DNA of 64,000 bases from Vicia villosa (lineage: Eukaryota > Streptophyta > Magnoliopsida > Fabales > Fabaceae), in NCBI RefSeq assembly GCF_029867415.1, contig NW_026705916.1:186001-250000 (forward strand), written 5' to 3'. Of this stretch, positions 47,648 through 60,465 are shown one piece after another (position 1 is the first letter of the stretch; each line of letters begins with the position of its first letter). The position numbers and the translations under genes are program-made. The notes below the pieces were generated by a model that worked only from the letters and a program-made list of their open reading frames with translations, was not told where the DNA came from and ran no database searches.

Positions 47648-48916
47648 CTATCTTAAAGTGGAGTTGGATGCAAATGTTTCAAAGTCAGCTTTGTGGTCCT
47701 GAACCAACCCATATAACGATTGATATTGGCGTTGTTGTTCGTCATAGCGGTCTTGTTGAAGCTGTTGCATTTGTTGGAATTGGAGCTGCTGTGTGTCGAA
47801 GTGCTGTTGTTGTAGGAGTTGCATGTTCTCTAACATGGATATGATGTTGGTTTGATCCGGCGGAGGTGGAGCTGTATATCCCCAAGGGATATCCTCTTGT
47901 TGAGGAGGAACATATCTCCAATTTGCATCTGTATCTTGTGCAACATCTTCCATATGGTGATCATCATCATTTGCGATGTCTAGATCATTTCCTTCTTCTT
48001 CATTATCTGCATGATTTCCAAATTCCGTGGGATCGTCATAGTTGTATATAATCTTGCCGGTTCCCTTTTGAATTAGATAGTAGATTTTCCTATTTGGATC
48101 CCAATGGTATCCCATGAGGGTTAAAGTTGTTTGTGAGAAGTCTTGAGACTATTGCATACGGATGTAGGGCAAATGATCAAGTCTCATGCCGAAATGGTTG
48201 ACGATTGTTTGAATTATTGAACCATAACACAGGGCTGTAGTTTTCTGTTGTACCTCATGAAACTTGGCAGCTAGAAAGTGAGGCCAATGCACACGCGTTT
48301 TGTTTTGCAGCAGATACATGAGCACAACTTCATTGCGTTGAATTTTTGAGTACCCTCCTGCTCTTGGTCGAATGACTCTTGAGATGACCCAATTTAGGAG
48401 CCTAGGATCTCGCTTTAGGTGACCAGCTGTTATTGCTTCGTTTGGTTTGTCAAAGACGGAAGGGTCTTTGAGAATAGATTTCATGTAGGCTACATGGTCA
48501 TAGTTTCTCGGTACGTCACCGTCTTCCATACAGAATTCATCGCCTACAATTTTGAGACCAAAGATGCTTATCCAGGCCCGTTTGTCAACAACATGCGACC
48601 TAGAGCCCATTTTAAATCGGAAATTGCAACCGTCCCCTTTTTCAAATCCTGCATAGAAAGCCCTAACAGTATTTTCACAGTACGGAGTGTCACATTTCAC
48701 TAATGGATGAATGTTTTGGTGTTCAATCAGATTTGCAACATCGGGAATATGCATACGTTTGACAACATGTGGGTTATAGATATACTGCCGAACAATTTTT
48801 CTTTTCATCTGCCACTTCTCAAAATTTTCTCTACAGTCAGGATGAATAAGAGCACTTACCGGTTGAGAAGATGAACCAGAGGCAACTTCCTTTCCCTTTC
48901 TTGATTTTGGAGGCAT
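47648..48916 (-). pseudogene. ORF of element F resembling 'putative plant transposon protein', one in-frame stop
   Basis: One reading frame of about 423 codons starting at 48916, split by TAG at 48149-48151. The first part (255 codons) has a basic start, then features I associate with the Transposase_32/PF20167 type family: a YNP..VKRMHIPDV segment, a CENTVRAFYAGF motif, and RDPRLLNWVISRVIRPR. The second part is acidic, then Gln-rich with a coiled-coil look (QLQFQQMQQLQQ). The family is common in plant transposons but its role is not established; here it stands where Gag would be. There is no polymerase. The family call is from pattern memory. Confidence 0.55.
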
Positions 48917-49052
48917 GTTTGTTGAGTAGTAGAGTGAGAGAGATGATTTGTGACAGAGTTTGCACTTGAGGAATTAGGGTTGGCCGTACAAATGGTATGA
49001 AAATGAGCAAAAGAGGAAAAAGGAATGTTTATGTATGTATGGGGATGGGTCG

Positions 49053-49257
49053 GGTCGACCAACAGACCCAAATTTGGGAATTTTTGTAGCAGTAGGTCGA
49101 CCTAATTTAGGGCTGGGTCGACCTAACAGAGAAGCCTGAAAAAAATTTGCAGATTAGGTCGACCTAAAAGGAGGGTAGGTCGACGTAACTAGGCATTTTA
49201 GCTTATATGTTGAAAAATGACTTGTGTAGGTCGACTCAAAGGCAGACTAGGTCGACC
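49053..49257. repeat. Phased GGTCGACC palindromes upstream of the F ORF
   Basis: A single copy at 49053, then pairs 49095/49116, 49157/49178 and 49229/49250, each 21 bp apart; pairs repeat at 62 and 72 bp. Two copies differ at the last base. Same 8-mer and spacing as in the F LTR, so the motif flanks the ORF on both sides. Confidence 0.85.
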
Positions 49258-49673
49258 TAAATTCCAAATATTTGTAAAAATGCTCAATATATGATGTGTT
49301 TATGCCTAGTTGTTTGCTTGTATGTTTAGAATATGATATGCTGTGATTAGAGATTAAACACATACATGAGTAAGACAGATATATGTATGAAGTCACTATA
49401 AGCATGTTAATTGATAGCATATTATAGCATCAATGATATTTTTGGAAGCGAACAACAACCATGTTACTGCCTTCTCAATATGTAGGTGTCCTCGTTTAGT
49501 GGAGACCTTTAGGTAATGTGGAATGATTCCTGGCTTGATGAAGAACTACCTTTACACTGAGAGAAATGTTAGCTTGAGAATAATCAATATATATATAAAG
49601 TAAAGGAATAAACTTAAGAGAAACAAATGTAATTGGCCCAAATTAAAGATATCGAGTATCCCTAATTCCCTAC
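49258..49673. other. Unassigned stretch left of element B
   Basis: AT-rich, no supported gene. It probably belongs to element F, which B would interrupt at 49674, but no primer site or second F LTR is recognised. Confidence 0.4.
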
Positions 49674-49860
49674 TGTCGCGGGGAAAAATCGTATCTTTTT
49701 TGTGGATGAGACACCTGATGCCTTCTTTGGGCTCGAGTGCTCAAAAAATGATTTTTCTTTTGTTTCGACCAAACTTTTTATTGTTTCCAAAGTAGGAAAA
49801 GGAAAAAAGCTGCAATAACCTTAAAAGTGGGGGGAGAGATCTTGGGTAAGAGGGTTGGTT

Positions 49861-49892
49861 ATACGAAGGGAAGGTATTAGCACCCAACGTAT
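49861..49892 (-). other. Conserved LTR hairpin (element B)
   Basis: ATACGAAGGG and CCCAACGTAT around the loop AAGGTATTAGCA, with the same 2x2 internal mismatch as in A; 187 bp from the LTR 3' end. Confidence 0.65.
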
Positions 49893-50342
49893 CTATAGTA
49901 CTCTATAGGTTTCTTTGTTATGTTTTTCATTTCATGTTATTGAGAGGTTCTTGTGAAATAGGTGGGACCTAAGGTGTTTGTTTGATTATGCTCGCAAAGA
50001 TCATCGCGATCCTCTGCATACATATCCCTTAGAGGGAATCAGAGCATCTGTAGCTTGGGGTCTACAGGTGCTAAGGTTTGAGTGGTTTGAGGGAGAAGTT
50101 TTGCTCGCCAAGGATACGACCTTGTGCCTACGTATTTTCAAAGGGATGTTGAGAAAGTCAGAGCAATCGTAGTTCCCACTTATGCTAGTGGAAGCAAAGG
50201 ATGAGAGACAAATGTCATCTAAATGTTCGATGTATCTAATCTATATCATCACATACATCTGTTTGATTTTGTTTGAAAATCTTTTCATTATAAGCCCTGG
50301 GCCATGCCACTTATGGTGCTTAGAATGATAAAGATGTTTTTT

Positions 50343-50516
50343 AGCCAGCCTTGTGGCAAAAACTTTCAATGAAGTCAGCCTTGTGACAAAAAGTTTTAAT
50401 TAATCAGCCAGCCTTGTGGCAAAAGTTTCAATGAAGTCAGCCTTGTGACAAAAACTTTGATTAATCAGCCAGTATGGTGGCAAAAAAAAGTTTGATTGAT
50501 TAGCCAGCCTTGTGGC
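50343..50516 (-). repeat. GYC-ACAAGGCT-GRC hairpin array in the B LTR
   Basis: Alternating GCC/GGC and GTC/GAC units (plus reading AGCCAGCCTTGTGGC and GTCAGCCTTGTGAC), plus one unit with a changed loop near 50468-50481 that keeps its stem. GTC/GAC is more frequent than in A. Confidence 0.7.
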
Positions 50517-52984
50517 AAAAAAGTTAAGTTGATTGATTGATTGATTGATTGTTTGTGATGATATAGAAGAGATACTCCTATCATAGAGATGATAAATGTC
50601 TAATCTCCTAGGGTATTTGATTTGGATATTGGGGATGCTTATAAGAAGCCCGTGGGTCCTTGTACGAATCCCAAGAGGAGGCTATCCGAGGGTCCTTGCA
50701 TTGTAAGCCCAAGAGGAGGCTATGGGAGGGACAATCGAGGGTCCTTGCATTGTAAGCCCAAGAGGAGGCTATGGGAGGGACACTCGTTTGTACAAAGCCC
50801 AAGGGGAGGCATGGTATAGTTGGTTTGAGCTCTTAGAGCGATTTCACCGGGAAACCATACTCTATGTCCTAACCTAAACTAGGGAGATTCTTTGCACGAA
50901 GCCCAATAGGAGGCTATGGGGAACCTAGTGTTGTACTAAGTTGAACAAGCATATATAACATGAACAAACACATGAACAAGTATAAACAAACATGAACAAA
51001 CATGAACAAGTATGAACAATTACATATATATGACAAAGTGTGTGTATATAATGGAGTTTATAAAGGAAATATACCTGTAAGCATGATCCGTTTGTAAACA
51101 CGGGGGCTCGGGACTTATACTCGGGGAGAGACCCACTTGAGTTTATTCAAAAGCTATGTAAACAAGTATTTACAAAGGGGCTTGGGACTTATACCTACAT
51201 GGAGGCCCATGGTATTTTTGGGAAGATTTAAAGAAAACCTTCATTTTTGATTTGTTATTCGAGGTTAAAAATCAAATTGATCGAGGTATGTACAAAAAGG
51301 TGTATGTACAATGAAATACCTAATTTCATGTACAGGAATGGGACTTATACCTATGTGGAGGCCCATGTTTTATTTTCTAAAACATGGTTGATTGTTTTGT
51401 TAAAAGATGCGAGATTTGTTGTTTAAAAAAACTGTTTGGAAGTTTTGGAAGAAAGAAGTTTTCTGTACAAAGAAAAAGGAAAGGGACTTATACTCTCTAA
51501 TATTCGAGAGGCCCATGGTATTTTTAAAATCAATTGATCAATCCAAAAAGATTTAATCAATAGTTTCTTTTGAAAAGAAAAACTCAAAAAGAAATGGTTT
51601 ATCATTTTGAAAAACGGTGATCGTTCGCTTTGAAACGGTTTGAAATTTTGAAAGAAATCAAATTAATAAACACAAAGATTATACTTAATTAACACCTAGA
51701 TGATTAGGGTTTGATCACAAAATATTTACAAATGATTAAGTTTGAAAAATCAAAATAAAAAAACAATATTTAAAGTATTTAAAAACACTTAAAAATATGT
51801 CATTTTAAACTTAATTAAAAATGTATTAAATAAATATATTTTTGTGATTTTTTTTTATATATATAAAATAAGAAGTGTGTAAAAAATGAATAAAAAATGA
51901 GTTAATTTGATTGGTTAAATTAATTGATGAAGTTGTGAAGAAAAATAAGAAAAATAGTGTTAAAAAATTGGGTTTTGTCTCCACAAGGACTTGAACTCAC
52001 GCCCTCACTCTCACCAACCAAAACAACAACCAACTGAGCCACGCTTGTGGCTTGTAAGTAACACGCGCCCAATTAAATATATTTCCAATCAATTTCAAAA
52101 AACCTTTGAACAAAATCTGGCGCCAAGAACAAACCCTCAACAAGAATTTGAAAATCTTCGAAACTGAATGAAATTGATCAAGTAAAGGGTCCATCTCACT
52201 CGTTTTTTCATAAGGAACATGATGGTGACCTTTAATTTCATTTATTTTCACTCTAAGGCTATCAATTTTCTGATGAACACGAAGAACCCTAATTCTATGA
52301 TTCAATCTGAAATTGTGTATGATTGATGAATTATGAAATTGATTGAGGGTTATTGATCAGTGATAGTGCAGAAACAAGATGGCAAAGCAATATTTCATTT
52401 ATGATGCATGATTCATAGAGTTTGAAGTTCAAGTGTACTTACCTCAAAAACGGCCAAACTGAGAATTGAATTTTGATCTAGAGGTGTTACAGACGCTTTG
52501 TGATGATCTGGATAGCTTCAATGATGATTATGGAAGGTGTCTGGATGCTTGGAGCAATTTGAATTCACCTGTGCTAAGCTATGGAACCCGATCTGCAGAG
52601 CCTTTGGAGTGTGAATCGAATTTGAAGATTATGAGGTTACAGGTCATATGTGAGTGTTTGGAAGTATATGGAGGGTGTTAGAAGTGATAGTTTGGGCAGA
52701 TATGGCTTGATGTGAGAATTGGCATGTTATGGTTCACTTTATGCAAACATGGAGGTGAGATGATGATTCTGAGTTTTGGGGTGATTTTGGGTGTGTGAAT
52801 GGATCAAACACATCCCATATGATGTTTATGACATGTTAGAACCATTACTTTGGCCAGAACTTCAAGGGTTTGGAGGTTGAGATTTCTACCTCTTTGAAAC
52901 TCATGAAACTTGCAAATCAAGAAAGAAGAGAGAAAACCTATGATTGTGAGGTTTTGGTGTGATTTGGAGAGTGGAAATGACCTC

Positions 52985-52992
52985 TATTTATA
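52985..52992 (-). promoter_or_regulatory. LTR TATA box (element B)
   Basis: TATAAATA on the minus strand in the context GGCCTATAAATAGAGG, identical to the element A box. Confidence 0.7.
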
Positions 52993-54577
52993 GGCCAAGC
53001 TTTCTGAATACAAAGCCCTTGCAAGTGGATCAAAGAGTGATGATTTGGCTTAAGGGATAAAATGGAATCTTTCACATTTAATGCATATGGTTAAAAGTGA
53101 CTTAACCATGGTTATTTTGCCAAACTTCTTATCTCTTTCCATTCTGATCTCAAACCAGAAAAATATCTTCCAATTATTGCATTGGTGTGTCATCACTGGT
53201 ATTATAGGCCATATAGTGTATGAACTTAGTGAAAATGGCTTGTAATTTCATGCATAATGACCTCTAATGTCAAAATTCAAAACCATAGCTACACTCCATA
53301 TTTTTTCATGCTCTTGGACATTTTGGAAAGCTCATGTTATGTACTTCAAAACCCTAGTTGAAAGTTTCTTCAAGACCTTTAAGGAAATGGGTGAAAAAGA
53401 TCCATGAACTTTGAAGAAAATGAGATTTTAAGTGAAATTTTCAAAAGATGCCAACTTTGAAGCTCCATATCTCTTAAATGGTTGATCTTTTGGAAAATCA
53501 TTTTATGTGACAAAGTTGTTCATTGGTTCAAAATCTACAACTTTCATGTTGGAAGTTTTTTCCAGTTTGTAGGTGAAATTTTGAGTTATTCCCTTCCAAA
53601 GTTTGGAAAAAACCATTGAAAAACACAGAATTTTTCTAAGTATGGAAAGTCAAACTTTTGACTTTTTGATTCTTGATTGATTTTCTTGATTTTACTTGAT
53701 CAAATGACTTCATATATCATATATTTATGATTTGAAACTTCAAAAGTCATGGTTGACCAAAATTTCCAAAAAGTCAATGGTGATCTTGTACGGTTGACTT
53801 TTTTAGACGAATCGCGTTTCTGGAGATTTCAAATGAACCAAACTATCCTCACCAAATGAATGGTATGAATGGATCACATTGAGTTATTGGAAGACCTTGA
53901 GCCATGGTTTAAGTTGTGGCACCATGTTCTGATTAAAAAGTCAGTTGTTTAGGTGATTTAGGTCAAAAACCCTAATTGTCGACCTGATGAGATTGATGAC
54001 TGTGGATCTTGAATTGAGATGTAATTTCCATTGGATGTTGTCATAGGGATTATTTGAAGATGATTGAAACCTTTGAGTGACTTCCTGGGGATTCTTAGGG
54101 TTTCCCAAATGTGATCCCTGATTTCAGTCCCTGATAGTTCAAAACCCTAATCTAATGATTTGAAATTTCACTGCTGATCAATCCTGGTGTAGGAGATGTC
54201 CTGAGCCAATGGATTAGGTCAAAATGATGTACTTGGGGTCTTGAGGTCATGTCCCAAGTCATTAGGTCAAATCCTGAGCAAAAGTCAGGAGTATACTGTC
54301 TTCAGTCAAAACCCTAATCTGGTTGATTCAAAGTCCCTGAGCTTGTTGAAATGAATCTTTGAGGACCAAATGTTGACTGTTGATGAAGATAGTTCATTTG
54401 AGATGAAGGGAGAACAAAACCCTAATTGATTGTTACTTGTACTGATGAGTGATTTCTTGATTAAACCCTACTGAGTCACAAGTAGCAAACACAAACTATG
54501 CAATTTGTTAGAGATGCAAATGATGCATATGCAAATGATATGAGGTGGTATCTTAGGTCAAAAATTGGGGTATGACA

Positions 54578-54593
54578 GATGCCCCTATTTAAG
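54578..54593 (-). other. Polypurine tract of element B
   Basis: The minus strand reads CTTAAATAGGGGCATC directly before the LTR start; it differs from A by one G fewer. Confidence 0.7.
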
Positions 54594-56634
54594 TTTCTTC
54601 AACCTGAGATATGGAGATTGAAAATCTTCACTTGATAGGGTGGAAGAGACTTAAATATCAGAAGACGCAAATTTTGGACCTAAGATACCAAAATTGCGAA
54701 TGATGCAAGGATATCTTTACCGAGGGAATATCAAGAACTGACTCCGCTGGGGAAAAGAGATCGGGAAGGATTCCTCAATCCGTTTTAGGAAGAGAATCCG
54801 TTTTATCGGGAAAGCAAGTGTATGCTTCACCGGGGAATGATAGCTTTGCAAGAAAAGCTTACCTATCGACATTATCGACTATCAACATGGGGATAGACTT
54901 GTTTAATAATGCGAAGGTGAAAGGTATGAAACTGTGTTACCGACTATCAGCATGGTGATAGACTTGACAAGGTAAAAAGAGTTTCAAAGTTTTGGTTAAT
55001 ATTACCGACTATCAGCATGGTGATAGACTTGTTAAATAATATAACCAGAACAAAAGGTTACCGACTACCAGCCTCGTGATAGTGGTTCTGAAGACATGAT
55101 CAATTATCAGCCAAGTGATAAAATGATTCTGGAGACTTTGCTAGGGAAATTACTGGTTATTTAGCCTTGTGAACAGTAATAAGGCCCTGATTGTCAAATG
55201 GTCTTCATGATTGATTTCCTTGAGAGGAAAAAGCTTTTGAAAGAGACATAAGCTGCTCAGATGATGAGACTATTGCTTATTTCCTGTTTTTCACGACTCC
55301 GTTTGAGGAATCGGATTTTGAATTTTTTTGGTAAAGACAAGGTTCTAACCAAGAATGAATTGGAAAGAACAGTCAAACAAGACTTTGTACCCAATGAGGA
55401 ATGAACTCGAATGAGTATTTTCTCCTTCGTTTTGAGAGGAGAAAACTAAAGCAACCTTTTTCCACGAGGAATGATCTCAGTGGGGAACTGGAGAAAGAAT
55501 ATGTTCTTTTTGCTTATGGGTGACGACCTACTTGGAGAGATGACACACCCATACTTGTTTCTTTTCTTTCTTTTCTTTTTCCTCTTCTTTTTTTTTTTTT
55601 TTTTTGAGGATAGATATATCCTAAACAAGTGATTTCAAAGCAAACATTGAAAAGTGCAAGAATTCATAAATGATGCAAATATGTATGAATGATGAATGCC
55701 ATGAATGTTGCATGCATGTTGACGATACTGACAGACAAAGGAGTATATACTGGAGAAGGACCAACGTCGCAATACAACCAGATACTTGGCAAATGTTCTT
55801 CAACACGGTGTAGATGACAGTTGATGAATGGTGTTGCATGCTTTCAACTTCTCTGGGGAAGATAAGCATATTTTCTTATTGAGATGGAAGAGCTTCTTCA
55901 CTGGAGATAGAAAATCTTCGTCACTGGGGATAAAAGACCTTCTTCACTGGGGATAGAAGAGCTTTTTCACTGGGGATAGAAGAGCTTTTCCTATCATAAT
56001 CTTTGATTCATCCTATGGAGATAGCTGTTGATGTTCCTTCGGCTATTCACCACTCAAAGGAAAGTTTCGCTTTTATTTTGAAAAAGAAAAGTAAATTCAT
56101 TTAAAACTTTTTTTTTTCTTTTTCTTTCAAAAGTGAATAACACAATTAAAGCGTCATTTTGCAAGCTAAAAGAAATTAGAGATTGCAAACAAATGGGCAC
56201 AAGGCTCAAATTTATTTAATAGGATGGTAATCAGCTAAAGGCGTGATTCCATGGAGTATTTACAAAAGTTGGAAATGGTAATTATGCGGAAAAGGCTACA
56301 TTGAAAGCAATAACCACTATTCACCCTAACAACTTTGAGTTCCAACTGTGCTTGTCGCTTCAGATTGGCGATGATTTGATTGTAGATCCTTTGATGAAAA
56401 AGACTCTTCAGGTGACGAAGTACGGACTGATGCAGTTACTTTGTCATTATTCCTTAATTTTTGCCTAGATTGCCCTTTCAGGTTTTCAATCTACCAGGAT
56501 GAATTTTTTCTGTTTATTGTCTCTAATTTTTGCCTGGACCGCCCTTTTGGGTTTTCAGTCCACCGAGACGCTCATTTTTGCCTAAGTCGCCCTTTGCGGG
56601 TTTTCGACTTACCGAGCTGTTCTTTTGTTCTTTT
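54594..56634 (-). other. 3' UTR of element B
   Basis: Non-coding. It contains the CTATC/GATAG hairpin array (about 54880-55170), a poly-T run (about 55585-55604), repeated TTCACTGGGGATAGAAGA words (55890-55990), and the three hairpins after pol (about 56460-56615). No gene is seen. Confidence 0.75.
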
Positions 56635-59600
56635 TTAGACAAAGTATTTCTTGACTGCATCAGCATTCACAGGATGTGGGAGTTCATCACCATCCATGGT
56701 TGCAAGAGTCATGGCGCCGCCAGAAAATGTTCTTTTGACAACATACGGGCCTTCGTAATTAGGAGACCATTTGCCCCTAGAATCTGGTTGAAAAGACAAG
56801 ATCTTTTTAAGCACGAGGTGGCCTTCTTGAAATTCACGAGGTCGAACCTTTTTGTTGAAGGCTTGTTTCATCCTTGCTTGGTATAACTGTCCATGGCATA
56901 GAGCAGTCATACGTTTTTCTTCGATTAAGTTCAACTGATCGTATCTGCTTTGACACCATTCAGCCTCTGATAACTTAGTCTCCATGAGGACTCTCATTGA
57001 TGGGATTTCAACTTCTACGGGGAGCACAGCTTCCATGCCGTATACTAGAGAAAAGGGAGTTGCCCCTGTTGAAGTACGCACTGAAGTACGGTACCCATGT
57101 AAAGCAAATGGCAGCATTTCGTGCCAGTCTTTGTAAGTGACGACCATTTTCTGGACGATCTTCTTAATGTTCTTGTTGGCGGCTTCAACAGCGCCGTTCA
57201 TTTTTGGTCTGTAAGGAGAAGAGTTATGATGCTCAATCTTGAATTCCTCACATAATTCTTTCATCATCTTGTTGTTCAAGTTTGAACCATTGTCAGTAAT
57301 GATATTGCTGGGAACACCATATCGGCAAATGATGTTGTTCTTGATAAACCTTACAACCACTTGTCTTGTAACGTTGGCGTAAGATGCTGCTTCGACCCAT
57401 TTGGTGAAGTAATCAATTGCTACCAAGATAAAACGATGACCGTTTGAAGCTTTCGGTTCGATCATTCCAATCATGTCGATACCCCACATGGAGAAAGGCC
57501 ACGGAGATGATAGAACGTTGAGTAGAGTCGGTGGCACATGGATCTTATCTGCATAGATCTGACACTTGTGACATCTTTTCACATGTTTATAACAGTCTGA
57601 TTCCATTGTCAACCAATAGTATCCTGCTCTTAAGATTTTCTTGGACATCGCATGCCCGTTTGAATGAGTTCCAAAGGACCCTTCATGCACTTCATGCATT
57701 AACATGTCTGCTTCGTGTCTGTCCACGCATCTGAGCAAAACCATGTCGAAGTTTCTTTTGTATAGCACATCTCCGTTCAGGAAGAAACTGCCAGAAAGCC
57801 TCCTTAGAGTTTTCTTATCTTTGTTTGATGCCCCAAGTGGGTACTCTTGAGTTTGAAGGAAGCGTTTGATGTCGTGGAACCACGGTTTATCATCGATGAC
57901 TACTTCGGTTGCAAACACATAGGCGGGCCTTTCAAGGCGCGTAATTCTGACTTTAGGCATATCATTCCAATGATTGACCTTGAACATGGAAGATAGAGTA
58001 GCCAAGGCGTCTACCATTCGATTCTGATCTCGAGGTATATGATGCAATTCCACCTTGTTGAAGAAAGTCAACAGACGTCTTGCATAATCTCTGTAAGGAA
58101 TCAAGCCAGGGTGGTAAGTTTCCCACTTGTCTTTGATTTGGTTGATCACGAGGGCTGAATCTCCATATATGTCGAGGATCTTGATCCTTAAGTCAATGGC
58201 TTCCTTGAGACCCGTGATACAAGCTTCATATTCTGCGATGTTGTTGGTGCAATCAAATAGCAGTCTGGCAGAGAACGGGATATGAGTACCCTTGGGAGTG
58301 ATGATGATTGCCCCAATTCCATTGCCAAAAGCGTTTACTGCTCCATCAAAAATTAGGCCCCATCTTGATCCAGGATCAAGACCTTCTTCAGGTAACGGTT
58401 CGTCACAATCTTTCATCTTCAAGTACAAGACATCTTCATCAGGAAAGTCAAACTTGAGAGATTGATATTCATTAATTGGTTGATGCGCCAAATGATCGGC
58501 GAGAATGCTTCCTTTGACCGCTTTTTGAGCACGGTATTCAATGTCATACTCAGATAACAGCATTTGTCATAGGGCAATCCTTCCTGTTAATGCAGGCTTT
58601 TCAAAGACGTACTTGATCGGATCCATTTTGGAGATTAACCAAGTAGTATTGTTGATCATGTATTGGCGGAGACGTTTTGAAGCCCAAGCCAAAGCACAAC
58701 ATGTTTTTTCGAGCATGGAGTAACGAGACTCACAGTCTGTGAATTTCTTACTCAGGTAATAGATGGCATGCTCCTTCTTACCGGTTTCATCTTGTTGTCC
58801 AAGCATACAACCCATGGATTCTTCCAATACGGTAAGGTACATGATTAATGGTCTTCCTTCAACTGGAGGAATCAATATCGGTGGTTCTAACAGGTATTCC
58901 TTGATACTGTCGAACGCTTTCTGGCAATCTTCAGTCCATACAACCCCTTGATCTTTGCGGAGAAGCTTGAAAATTGGCCCACAAGTAGCAGTCATTTGAG
59001 AGATAAATCTGGAGATATAGTTCAATCGTCCGAGAAATCCTCTTACTTGCTTTTCAGTTTTTGGTGCAGGCATCTCTTGAATAGCTCTGACTTTGTCGGG
59101 ATCTACTTCGATACCTCTTTGGCTGACAATGAAACCCAAGAGCTTTCCAGATCTAACCCCAAAAGTACATTTGTTAGGATTCAAGCGAAGCTGATATTTC
59201 CTTAGTCGTTGAAACAACTTCAAAAGGTATTCAATATGTTCTTCTTCTGTGCTGGACTTGGCTATCATGTCGTCCACATAAACTTCAATTTCTTTATGCA
59301 TCATGTCATGAAAGAGAGTAGTCATTGCCCTTTGGTAAGTTGCGCCTGCATTCTTTAATCCAAACGGCATCACTTTGTAGCAAAAGGTACCCCATGGGGT
59401 GATGAAAGATGTCTTCTCCATGTCTTCGGGAGCCATCTTGATCTGATTATAACCGGAGAACCCGTCCATGAAGGAAAAGACGTTGAACTTAGCGGTGTTA
59501 TCAACCAGCATGTCAATATGTGGTAATGGAAAGTCATCTTTTGGACTGGCCTTGTTCAAGTCACGGTAGTCAACACACATTCTGACTTTGCCATCTTTCT

Positions 59601-60100
59601 TTGGAACTGGCACTATGTTGGCCAACCATTGAGGATATTCTGAGGTGACTAGAAAACCTGCGTCGAGTTGCTTTTGAACTTCTGTTTTGATCTTGTTAGC
59701 CATATCAGGGTGAGTCCTTCGCAATTTCTGCTTGACTGGCGGACATTCTGGCTTCAATGGCAAGTAATGCTGAACAATATTGGTATCCAACCCAGGCATG
59801 TCTTGGTAGGACCAGGCAAACACGTCAACATATTCTTTGAGAAGGTCTGTCAACTTACTCTTGATAGCAGCATCAAGCAGCGATCCAATGGTCACTTCTT
59901 TTTTGTCTTCTTCAGAACCCAAGTTGATCTTTTCTAAAGGCTCTTTGTGAGGCAGAATGGCTCTTTCCTCGTGCTTAAGTAATCGAGAGATCTCGTCCGG
60001 GATCTCCTCTTCTTCCTCTTCTTCGGCTTCGAACACAGGAAACTCAAAGTTGGGAGAGGGCATAGGGTTATTGCATTCAATGGGTTTATCAATAGTAAAT
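56635..60100 (-). pseudogene. RT, RNase H, second RNase H and integrase, element B (exon 2)
   Basis: One frame of about 1155 codons with a single stop, TGA at 58564-58566, where element A has a Trp codon. Order: Glu-rich leader; RT with YVDD at 59269-59280; degenerate first RNase H whose usual first Asp is replaced (YLTVLEES context); second RNase H with DGA, AEYEA, GDS and VDALA; integrase with HHCC zinc region, ITDNGS and GAVEAAN motifs. The frame ends KKYFV-stop at 56635. It continues from exon 1 after splicing. Apart from the one stop, the catalytic motifs of RT, aRH and integrase are intact. Confidence 0.92.
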
Positions 60101-60465
60101 CTGCACATGTGATTTATATTTATTTCAGAAAATTTATGAATGCAAGAGTGTATGCAGATTTTTTTTGAAAAAGTTTTTTTGGTTTTTTTTTTTTTTTTTT
60201 TTTTTTAGGATTTCCATTTCCAGAAAAAAAGCAAAAATAAAACATATAATGTAGGGAATTCAAAATGACACTTTATTTATGATTCATTTTTGAAACAAAG
60301 CCCTAAACACAAACTCATTTGTCTTGGGCAGGACAAAGAGGGAAACTTTTAAAACAAAGCCCTATACACAAAGTTATTTGGGCGGAACATTTAAAAGCGA
60401 AGCCCTATAAAACATCTCTCTGCTTTGGGCAAGGCAGGAGGTCAAAATAACAGCAAGGTGATTAC
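60101..60465 (-). other. Pro/RT intron of element B
   Basis: Minus-strand donor GTAATC (60465) and acceptor TGTGCAG (to 60101); 365 bp against 349 in A. Joining restores the frame as Lys-Phe-Thr-Ile-Asp. The difference in length is mostly a long homopolymer near 60189-60208. The stop TAA overlaps the donor exactly as in A. Confidence 0.8.

Larger units (their letters stand above)
49674..54577 (-). mobile_element. 3' LTR of element B (4.9 kb)
   Basis: The minus strand begins TGTCATACCCCAATTTTTG at 54577 and ends CCCCGCGACA at 49674. It holds the same sub-repeats as the A LTR in the same order: TATA box 52985-52992, GGGCCT hairpins about 51107-51515, short repeat about 50943-51021, CCTCYTNTTGGGC repeats about 50650-50925, GYC-ACAAGGCT-GRC hairpins about 50343-50516, conserved hairpin 49861-49892. 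No gene is supported. Confidence 0.9.

Noticed and set aside
48140..48160. TAG in the F ORF as a programmed read-through stop
   Set aside because: The following bases (TCTCAA) do not match the known CARYYA read-through context, so simple decay is at least as likely.
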